Assembly (NCBI GenBank): GCA_031285105.1 | Contig: JAITWV010000385.1 | Span: 1 to 5,285, forward strand | Length of the DNA stretch: 5,285 nucleotides | From: Streptococcaceae bacterium | Lineage (GTDB): Bacteria > Bacillota > Bacilli > Lactobacillales > Streptococcaceae | Reading direction: 5' to 3' | Part shown: piece after piece, positions 1-5,285 of the stretch | How the letters are laid out: each line of letters begins with the position of its first letter | Position numbering within the stretch: the stretch's first letter is position 1 | The notes under the pieces: generated by a model | Databases searched by the model: none | The model's input: the letters and a program-made list of their open reading frames with translations, nothing else | What the model was told of the DNA's origin: nothing | Made by a program: the position numbers and the translations under genes

Positions 1-105
1 TTGCAAACAGCACCTTATTTATTAACAATTATTGTCTTGGTCTTCTTCTTTGGAAAATCAGTGGCACCTAAAGCTGTTGGTAAAAACTATATCAAATCTA
101 AATAA
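1..105 (+). CDS. C-terminal end of a nucleoside ABC transporter permease (partial)
   Basis: Only the last 34 residues and the TAA stop (followed at once by a second TAA) lie in the window; the gene begins upstream. What is seen is a final hydrophobic segment (PYLLTIIVLVFFFG) followed by a short basic tail containing APKAVGKNYIKSK. In the membrane subunits of BMP-family (Nup/Rns-type) nucleoside ABC transporters, the last transmembrane helix is typically followed by a short tail with a similar 'APxAxGKxY' ending, so I assign it there. This subunit would form part of the inner-membrane channel taking up purine and pyrimidine nucleosides. The context agrees: the next genes degrade nucleosides. 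The assignment rests on a short fragment plus context; another ABC permease is possible. Confidence 0.7.
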   Translation: MQTAPYLLTIIVLVFFFGKSVAPKAVGKNYIKSK

Positions 106-116
106 TAAAAATTTAG

Positions 117-153
117 AAAAAGGTGGGGGCGAATGTATTATTCCCACCTTTTT
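117..153 (+). terminator. Intrinsic terminator after the permease gene
   Basis: A perfect 11-bp inverted repeat pairs AAAAAGGTGGG (117-127) with CCCACCTTTTT (143-153) around a 15-base loop. The GC core is followed by a run of five T, the classic rho-independent form. The A-rich 5' arm means it could also stop transcripts on the minus strand. It lies 11 bases after the permease stop and 51 bases before deoB, so it should end or attenuate transcription of the transporter operon before the salvage enzymes. Confidence 0.88.
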
Positions 154-171
154 ATAATTTTCATTTATAAT
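141..171 (+). promoter_or_regulatory. Possible weak promoter for deoB
   Basis: A perfect -10 hexamer TATAAT lies at 166-171, about 34 bases before the deoB start. A second TATAAT lies at 153-158. Both are inside a 9-base direct repeat (TTTATAATT at 151-159 and 164-172). The -35 is poor: the best match to TTGACA for the downstream copy is TTCCCA at 141-146 (4 of 6), with a long 19-base spacer, and it overlaps the terminator arm. There is no extended -10 TG. It is therefore only a candidate; deoB may depend instead on read-through of the upstream terminator. Confidence 0.25.
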
Positions 172-204
172 TAAGCTATTAATGAAAGAAAGGAAGTCAT
201 TATA

Positions 205-1431
205 ATGAAATTCAAACGTATTCACTTAGTCGTTACAGACTCAGTCGGAATTGGTGCAGCACCTGATGCGGACAAATTCTTCAACCATGATGTTGTAACG
301 CATGAAGCTATTGATGATACAAAATCAGATACCATTGGACATATATCTGAAATTCGTGGTTTGAAAGTGCCACATTTAGAAAAATTAGGTTGGGGGAATA
401 TTCCTCGTGAAACACCGCTTAAAACAGTGAAAAAAGTCGACCAACCAAAAGCCTATGTCACCAAAATGGAAGAAGTATCCGTTGGTAAAGATACCATGAC
501 AGGACACTGGGAAATTATGGGGCTGAATTTACACGAGCCATTCCAAACATTCCCAGAAGGATTTCCGGAAGATTTATTAACTAAAATTGAAGAGTTTTCA
601 GGTCGTAAAGTGATTCGTGGTGCCAACAAACCTTATTCAGGTACGGCGGTGATTGATGATTTTGCTCCAGAACAATTGGAAACTGGTGGCTTGATTATCT
701 ATACATCAGCGGACCCAGTGTTACAAATTGCTGCTCACGAAGAAGTTATCCCATTAGAAGAGCTTTACAAAATCTGTGAATACGTGCGTTCAATCACTCT
801 TGAGCCTCCTTATATGATTGGTCGTATTATCGCTCGTCCATTTATCGGCGTTGAAGGAAAATTTGAGCGTACAGCCGGTCGTCATGACTATGCGTTAAGT
901 CCATTTGGCGAAACGGTCTTAGAAAAACTTTACAATGCAGGAATTGACACGTATTCGGTTGGAAAAATTTCTGATATCTTTAATGAAGTCGGCGTGAAAT
1001 ATGATATGGGTCATAACTTAAATGATATGGACGGTGTCGATCGTTTACTCAAAGCAATGGCAAAAGAAGAATTCGTTGAAGGATTTTCATTTACCAACTT
1101 AGTCGACTTTGATGCAAAATATGGGCATCGTCGTGATATTGAAGGCTATGGTCAAGCAATTGAAGATTTTGATGCGCGTTTGCCTGAAATCCGTGACTTA
1201 TTAAAAGAAGATGACTTATTAATGATTACATCAGATCACGGCAACGATCCAGCTTATCCAGGAACAGATCATACACGCGAATATATTCCATTGGTGATTT
1301 ATTCTAAGAGCTTAAAAGAGCCAAAAGTATTACCAACCGGACATTTTTCAGACATCGCTGCAACAATTGCTGATAATTTTGGTATTGAAGGAACTGGCAA
1401 TGGTGAAAGCTTCTTAGATTCATTAGTATAA
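205..1431 (+). CDS. deoB: Phosphopentomutase
   Basis: Interconverts (deoxy)ribose 1-phosphate and (deoxy)ribose 5-phosphate in the cytoplasm, linking nucleoside phosphorolysis to the pentose phosphate pathway and to deoxyribose-phosphate aldolase. The 408-residue product belongs to the alkaline phosphatase superfamily and has the full set of metal and catalytic residues: D12 in DSVGIGA, the phosphorylated T97 in KDTMTGHWE, D303 and H308 in VDFDAKYGH, D344 and H345 in SDHGND, and H356 in DHTRE. The residues after 97 align at a constant spacing with the Bacillus cereus enzyme as I recall it. The cap domain occupies roughly residues 105-220. ATG is preceded by AAAGGAAG (189-196) at a good distance. 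The protein is somewhat longer than the usual 390-405 because of extra residues around 23-40. It is the first gene of a three-gene cluster; 16 bases separate it from the next gene. Confidence 0.97.
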   Translation: MKFKRIHLVVTDSVGIGAAPDADKFFNHDVVTHEAIDDTKSDTIGHISEIRGLKVPHLEKLGWGNIPRETPLKTVKKVDQPKAYVTKMEEVSVGKDTMTGHWEIMGLNLHEPFQTFPEGFPEDLLTKIEEFSGRKVIRGANKPYSGTAVIDDFAPEQLETGGLIIYTSADPVLQIAAHEEVIPLEELYKICEYVRSITLEPPYMIGRIIARPFIGVEGKFERTAGRHDYALSPFGETVLEKLYNAGIDTYSVGKISDIFNEVGVKYDMGHNLNDMDGVDRLLKAMAKEEFVEGFSFTNLVDFDAKYGHRRDIEGYGQAIEDFDARLPEIRDLLKEDDLLMITSDHGNDPAYPGTDHTREYIPLVIYSKSLKEPKVLPTGHFSDIAATIADNFGIEGTGNGESFLDSLV

Positions 1432-1434
1432 AAC

Positions 1435-1439
1435 GGAGG
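1435..1439 (+). promoter_or_regulatory. Ribosome binding site fixing the TTG start of the next gene
   Basis: A GGAGG core (within CGGAGGA, 1434-1440) lies three bases after the deoB stop, and eight bases before TTG at 1448-1450. No ATG or GTG is available nearby in this frame; the first internal Met is residue 78, inside the conserved core. The Shine-Dalgarno sequence therefore decides the TTG start. Confidence 0.9.
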
Positions 1440-1447
1440 AAAGAACA

Positions 1448-2263
1448 TTGGATTTACAAACAAAATTAAACGAAACAACAGGATTCTTAAAAGAAAAAGG
1501 GATTGGACAAGTAGACGTAGCTTTAATCTTAGGTTCAGGTTTAGGTGAATTAGCAGAAGAGATTAACACACCAGTCATTATTTCTTATGATGAAATTCCT
1601 CACTTCCCAATTTCAACAGTTGCAGGTCATGCTGGGCAGTTGGTTTATGGTGAATTATCAGGGAAAAAAGTTTTGGCGATGCAAGGCCGTTTCCATTTTT
1701 ATGAAGGCAACACCATGGAAGTCGTTACTTATCCAGTGCGTGTCTTCTCAGCTTTAAACACGCCATCAATCATTGTAACGAATGCTGCTGGTGGGGTGAA
1801 TGAAAGCTTTACACCGGGGGATTTGATGTTGATTACTGATCACATTAACTTCATGGGCACCAATCCATTAATTGGCCCTAATGATGATAAAATTGGACCA
1901 CGTTTCCCTGATATGTCTCGTGCGTATGATGTGGAATACCAACAATTGGCACGTGAAACAGCTCGCTTTATGGATCTTAAATTACAAGAGGGTGTCTATA
2001 TGGGCTTAACTGGACCGACTTATGAAACACCAGCCGAAATCCGTATGGCTCGTACAATTGGCGCGTCAGCAGTAGGTATGTCAACTGTTCCAGAAGTAAT
2101 CGTGGGCGTTCATTCAGGTATGCGTGTCTTAGGAATCTCATGCATTACCAACATGGCAGCAGGTATGCAAGTATCACTAAATCACGAAGAAGTAGTAGAA
2201 ACAACTGAGCGTGTGAAAGAAACATTTAAAGCATTAGTCAAAGAAATCTTGAAAGGAATGTAA
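1448..2263 (+). CDS. punA: Purine nucleoside phosphorylase, trimeric (PNP class I) type
   Basis: Cleaves purine (deoxy)nucleosides, mainly inosine and guanosine types in this class, with phosphate to give the free base and (deoxy)ribose 1-phosphate, the substrate of DeoB. The length, 271 residues, is normal for the family. Residues matching those of the bovine enzyme can be placed: S30 in LGSGLG, H61 in VAGHAG, R81 and H83 in QGRFHF and A113 in TNAAGG for phosphate; E193 in GPTYETPAE, M211-S212 in VGMSTVPE, and N235 in ITNMAAG for the base and sugar. N235 (Asn243 in the bovine enzyme) is the residue that favours 6-oxopurines. Translation starts at TTG, supported by a strong ribosome binding site. 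It is downstream of deoB and ends two bases before deoD, so the three genes are surely co-transcribed. Bacillus calls this gene pupG; other genomes use punA or deoD, so the symbol is a naming choice. Confidence 0.96.
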   Translation: MDLQTKLNETTGFLKEKGIGQVDVALILGSGLGELAEEINTPVIISYDEIPHFPISTVAGHAGQLVYGELSGKKVLAMQGRFHFYEGNTMEVVTYPVRVFSALNTPSIIVTNAAGGVNESFTPGDLMLITDHINFMGTNPLIGPNDDKIGPRFPDMSRAYDVEYQQLARETARFMDLKLQEGVYMGLTGPTYETPAEIRMARTIGASAVGMSTVPEVIVGVHSGMRVLGISCITNMAAGMQVSLNHEEVVETTERVKETFKALVKEILKGM

Positions 2264-2265
2264 TT

Positions 2266-2973
2266 ATGCCAACACCACATATTGAAGCACAAGTAGGAGA
2301 AATCGCAGATAAAATCTTGTTGCCAGGAGATCCATTGCGTGCAAAATTTATCGCCGAAAACTTTTTAGAAAACCCAGTATTATTTAACAATGTCCGTGGC
2401 ATGTTAGGGTACACAGGCACTTATAAAGGTGAACGTGTATCCGTAATGGGAACAGGAATGGGACTTCCATCTATCTCCATTTACGCAAACGAATTAATCA
2501 CAGAGTACGGCGTGAAAAAATTAATCCGCGTTGGTTCAGCAGGTTCGCTAGATGCCAATGTAAAAGTACGTGACATCGTTATCGCTCAAGCAGCAGCAAC
2601 CACTTCACGTATTATCCGCAACGACTGGCCTGAATATGATGTGCCAATGACTGCGGACTTTGATTTGGTTTATAAAGCTTATAACATTGCCAAAGAAAAT
2701 AACTTTGAGGCGCACGTAGCACCTGTTTTGTCTGCTGATTTGTTCTACAGTAACTTATTTGAAAAGAACTTAGAATTAGGAAAATTAGGTGTAGCAGCAG
2801 TAGAAATGGAAGCAGCAGCACTTTATTATTTAGGGATGAAACATGGCGTTCAGACTTTAGGAATTATGACAATTTCTGACTCATTAGTTACAGGGGAAGA
2901 AACAACCGCAGAAGAGCGTCAAAATACGTTTAAGGATATGATGTTGGTTGGTTTGGAAACATTGATAGCCTAA
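2266..2973 (+). CDS. deoD: Purine nucleoside phosphorylase, hexameric DeoD type
   Basis: A second purine nucleoside phosphorylase, unrelated in detail to the preceding one: a member of the NP-I family with hexameric quaternary structure in known members, generally accepting adenosine as well as inosine and guanosine. The 235-residue product matches the E. coli enzyme at all active-site positions with an offset of one: H5, G21, R25 (GDPLRAK), R44 (NVRGMLG), R88 and S91 (IRVGSAGS), E180-M181-E182 (VEMEAAA), S204 and D205 (ISDS), R218. D205 is the general acid that protonates N7 of the purine, and its presence supports an active enzyme. The ATG lies two bases after the stop of the previous gene, and its Shine-Dalgarno AAAGGA (2252-2257) sits inside the end of that gene, which suggests translational coupling. 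A strong hairpin follows. Together with the trimeric enzyme it widens the range of purine nucleosides the cell can use. Confidence 0.97.
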   Translation: MPTPHIEAQVGEIADKILLPGDPLRAKFIAENFLENPVLFNNVRGMLGYTGTYKGERVSVMGTGMGLPSISIYANELITEYGVKKLIRVGSAGSLDANVKVRDIVIAQAAATTSRIIRNDWPEYDVPMTADFDLVYKAYNIAKENNFEAHVAPVLSADLFYSNLFEKNLELGKLGVAAVEMEAAALYYLGMKHGVQTLGIMTISDSLVTGEETTAEERQNTFKDMMLVGLETLIA

Positions 2974-2980
2974 AAATTGG

Positions 2981-3032
2981 CTGTATACTAAATCGCGTGA
3001 GATGAGAAATTCCATGCGATTTTAGTATACAG
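2981..3032. terminator. Long hairpin terminator, probably bidirectional
   Basis: An imperfect inverted repeat pairs 2981-2999 with 3013-3032. It has 12 consecutive pairs starting from CTGTATACTAAA (2981-2992), one bulged T at 3020, then seven more pairs including one G-T, closing a 13-base loop (3000-3012). On the plus strand TTTT follows at 3036-3039. On the minus strand the base of the stem is followed by TTTTT (complement of 2972-2976). It lies between convergent genes, 7 bases after the deoD stop and 42 bases after the stop of the minus-strand gene, so it can terminate both. Confidence 0.82.
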
Positions 3033-3074
3033 TCGTTTTATCTTATCAAAAATCTTACTTTAAAATCGAATCTC

Positions 3075-4808
3075 CTACAAAAATTCCTTCATCTCTGCCA
3101 AAAACGCACGATGCCTAGGAAACATTTTCTTATACTTTTCATGCGTTTCTTTTTTCGCATGTTCCATTCCTAAAGATTCTTTCACTTCACCAAGAGCAAT
3201 AACCAACAAAGCAACACCTGCATAATGTTTTCTAAATCCACCACCAACAATGGCTTTGGCTCTTTGCTCAATCGTTACTTCTAACCAATTTAATAAGTGA
3301 TTTTTTTGCTCTTGTGATAAAGGATGTTCCACTTTCCAATTCATAAAAGCACGCTCAAAAGCAAAAGAGCCGTCTACACTTTGTGGCTTCTTATTCTCAT
3401 CAAAATAATGATAAATTTTGTTATGGTTAAATTCGTACATGGAAGCTGTTTCACTTGCCAAACTTTTTGTTGCTTTTCCAAGTTCATTTCCTGAATAAAG
3501 GTGTAGCAAAAACTGATGTACTCCTTGATAAATATAATTACTACTCCAACCCAATGATTTCGGAGGATTATGGCTAATACTTAAAATGTAATCAAATTCT
3601 CCATGTAAAAACCGTAGATTATTTGCACTATCTGAGGACAAAACATTTTTTTCTAACTCTTTATTCCCAACCAAGCGATATTCATACATATTCTTGACAA
3701 CTGTGAAATTCTCTTCAACTTGTCTGTATTCCTTCGGGAAATCTGCGTTCAAATAAAGTCGTAAATAATTTTCAGGTGTTGAATAAGAACGATACACCTC
3801 TTTTTGTGCAACTTGCATTTCTTTCATATTTGATAAATGAAAATTCGCCTGCGCAGTAATCAACGCAATTTTAGAACGCAATTGGATGTTAGGTTCTATT
3901 AACTCTAAGGCTTTTTGTCCAACAGTAGCAGCTCTTTGAAAATCAGTTGCTTTCATTAATTCCTCTAGTACTACCAGAAACAAGCTTGGATGAAGTAAAA
4001 AGTGACGTTCAGCCTCCAAAATCAATCGTTCTATACCAAACTTATACAAAATAGCCTCTTTGAGTAACTGTGCTGCCACATCTCCTGCTTCATACTCAAG
4101 GAATTCTATCCAGTCTTGCCAAAACTGCTCTTCACCGTCTAAAGGAATGTTCTCGGTTAAAAAAAGAGTTTCTACAGGAAAATCATCAAACAAGGTGGCG
4201 TTTCGTAGTTCATATAGCTTACTTATGCGTTTATTTTTTTCTGTTGTAATGTATGTTACGTATAACATTTGTTGTCGTATGTTATCTAGATTAATCTCTA
4301 ATAATTCTTCATCAACTAATGATTCTAAACCCAAAGAGTTATCATCCCACTCAGTTTCAACACCTACTTGTATATTAACCAGTTTGTTCAAAAGTAAGTA
4401 AGCATTCTCATACTGTTTATCCCAAATAAAGTCTTGTGCTAAATCAGCTGTTTCTTCAAGAATTGGTATAATTTGTGAATTATCCTGATAAACTAGCTTT
4501 GGATCATCATCCCAAAAATCTCATGGTTTGTCATTATAATCGTAGTCTTCTTCTGCTTGGAGCATTCGTGTTTGATTTTCTACCTCTTCTAGTCCTTCTA
4601 AAAGTGATTTAAGTCTTTCCTTTAATGATTTCTTGCTCGCTTCATTTGATACCGGAACTTTTTGCCCATTTTGTAGGAGTTGTAGAGAATCTTCTTGAAA
4701 ACGGATTGGTAATCTCCCAACAAATAGATTTAGGTGTTCTCTCACTTTTTGAATGTCTAATTGATTCAGTTCTTGATTGATTTTTCTTTTTACTTCTTGG
4801 TTGTCCAT
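3075..4808 (-). pseudogene. Hypothetical helical-repeat protein, interrupted by an in-frame TGA
   Basis: I do not recognise a function. The frame begins at ATG (4806-4808) behind a good ribosome binding site, AGAGGA (plus positions 4813-4818), and runs 577 codons to TAG (3075-3077), except for one TGA at codon 96 (4521-4523). The 43 codons after the stop and the 438 beyond them are fully open and in the same frame, so this was one gene. The stop falls in an acidic linker: EEDYDYNDKP before it, DFWDDDP after it. TGG (Trp) to TGA is the simplest origin. Residues about 1-92 are helical and charged; residues about 244-354 look like TPR-style helical repeats (AATVGQKALELIEPN, then PENYLRL); 419-423 is LGWSS; the C-terminus has RKHYAGVALLVIALGE and FPRHRAFLAE. 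There are no cysteines, no signal peptide and no membrane helix. The C-terminal half recalls, from memory only, the helical region of SWIM zinc-finger proteins, but no finger is present. If the stop is real, the expected product is a 95-residue fragment. The next possible start is TTG at 4389-4391, without a convincing ribosome binding site. Confidence 0.8.
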
Positions 4809-5029
4809 TTGTTCCTCTCATTTCTGTTGTTTTTAAGTTGTATTTTTGTACTTAGAATAGTTATCATACCTCTTCGTATTAATAAGTATAGCATTAAGCA
4901 TAATGATTGGTTTAGGAATTTTGTCACCAGTTATTTTATCCTCAAGCAAACCTTTACAACTCCTATAAAAAATGGTAACTTAAATAATATAAAACGAAAA
5001 AACAATTAGAAAAGGAAGAAGAAATAATA
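4809..5029. other. Divergent intergenic region, AT-rich
   Basis: These 221 bases separate the divergently transcribed minus-strand gene and the plus-strand membrane protein gene, so promoters for both should lie here. I can see only weak candidates. For the plus strand: TTTACA (4953-4958), 17 bases, then TAACTT (4976-4981). For the minus strand: a -10-like TATGAT (plus 4863-4868) without a good -35. A small inverted repeat, CATTA (4892-4896) and TAATG (4901-4905), lies near the middle and could be an operator, but such short AT-rich palindromes are common. No conserved gene is visible on either strand. Confidence 0.5.
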
Positions 5030-5285
5030 ATGAAAAGAGAAGCAATTTTAGTAAAATCAGATGAAACAATCAAATACCTGTTTTTAGTAGCACTTTGCCT
5101 TCTTTTAATGAGTATTTCTTTTGTTTTCAATCACCCAACCCAAATTATCGAAGGGTTACTTGCCATCCACACGGCACCAAGTATGCTTTTAACCGATTAT
5201 ATTGCCGTATCTTCAGTTGGTGCGACGTTATTTAATGTTGGCTTATTGACCTTAATAAGTGTTTTTATTGTCAAATATCAAAAAG
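5030..5285 (+). CDS. Membrane protein, DUF1576-like (partial, N-terminal part)
   Basis: The first 85 codons of a gene that runs off the right edge. ATG (5030-5032) is preceded by AAAGGAAG (5011-5018), an 11-base spacing. Residues 1-15 are polar, residues 16-34 form a hydrophobic membrane segment (YLFLVALCLLLMSISFVF), followed by a re-entrant-looking stretch with HTAPSMLLTDYIAVSSVGAT and a second hydrophobic segment (about 65-82, LFNVGLLTLISVFIV). The order of a first helix, a 'NHPxQIIEGLLxI' stretch, a 'SxLxTDYIxVxxxGA' motif and an 'NxGLLTL' helix matches my memory of the DUF1576 family of Firmicutes multi-pass membrane proteins, usually about 400 residues long and of unknown function. The match is from recall of a short N-terminus, so the family call is tentative; that it is an integral membrane protein is clear. 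Confidence 0.72.
   Translation, partial: MKREAILVKSDETIKYLFLVALCLLLMSISFVFNHPTQIIEGLLAIHTAPSMLLTDYIAVSSVGATLFNVGLLTLISVFIVKYQK

Noticed and set aside
106..204. Riboswitch or purine-sensing leader upstream of deoB
   Set aside because: Only 99 bases, almost all explained by one simple terminator; no conserved purine aptamer elements are visible.
2238..2821. Minus-strand open frames opposite deoD (2238-2420 and 2612-2821)
   Set aside because: Both are antisense to a fully conserved enzyme gene and show no start signals or recognisable motifs.
3075..4391. Independent 438-residue gene starting at TTG 4389-4391
   Set aside because: The same frame is open upstream of this TTG back to the TGA at 4521-4523 and, beyond it, to a good ATG with ribosome binding site at 4808. 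There is no Shine-Dalgarno sequence before the TTG, so it is better read as part of one interrupted gene.
4060..4401. Plus-strand open frame of 113 codons
   Set aside because: Lies antisense inside the minus-strand helical-repeat gene, has a serine-rich low-complexity composition typical of a reverse-complement shadow, and no ribosome binding site.
4521..4523. Programmed selenocysteine or other recoding at the TGA
   Set aside because: The flanking residues are an acidic linker with no redox motif, the protein has no cysteines, and I saw no obvious stable hairpin immediately after the TGA. A mutated Trp codon is simpler.
4892..4905. Short palindrome CATTA-TAATG as a regulator operator
   Set aside because: Five-base AT-rich arms occur by chance in such DNA and it is not clearly positioned against a good promoter.
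4761..5009. Plus-strand open frame of 82 codons ahead of the membrane protein gene
   Set aside because: Its first part is antisense to the start of the minus-strand gene; the hydrophobic content arises from AT-rich DNA and there is no plausible ribosome binding site. The real gene starts at 5030 in a different frame.

Overview
The window looks like a chromosomal segment of a low-GC Gram-positive bacterium of the order Lactobacillales. Enterococcus, Vagococcus or a streptococcal relative would all fit. The evidence is the AT-rich sequence, strong GGAGG-type ribosome binding sites, a TTG start, and a deoB-like protein that resembles streptococcal and enterococcal phosphopentomutases in many motifs (for example a NKPYSG stretch and a C-terminal GESFL). 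The genus is an inference; no rRNA or other marker is present.

Left part (1-2973, plus strand): nucleoside salvage. The window opens in the last 34 codons of a membrane protein that looks like the permease of a BMP/Nup-type nucleoside ABC transporter. A strong intrinsic terminator follows, then three tightly packed genes: phosphopentomutase (deoB), a trimeric-type purine nucleoside phosphorylase with a TTG start, and a hexameric DeoD-type purine nucleoside phosphorylase. Together they would import nucleosides, cleave purine nucleosides phosphorolytically, and convert the (deoxy)ribose 1-phosphate to the 5-phosphate for central metabolism. All recognised catalytic residues are present in the three enzymes. 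A long hairpin at 2981-3032 closes the operon and probably also serves the convergent gene.

Middle part (3075-4808, minus strand): a single 577-residue reading frame of unknown function, broken by one in-frame TGA at codon 96. The frame is open on both sides of the stop, so the natural reading is one gene inactivated by a recent nonsense mutation (probably TGG to TGA), or a sequencing error. The predicted product is cysteine-free, soluble and rich in helical repeats.

Right part (4809-5285): a 221-base AT-rich divergent intergenic region, then the first 85 codons of a membrane protein on the plus strand that resembles the DUF1576 family.

I found no CRISPR array, insertion sequence, tRNA, rRNA or phage gene, and no convincing undescribed system. 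The most notable item is the interrupted minus-strand gene.
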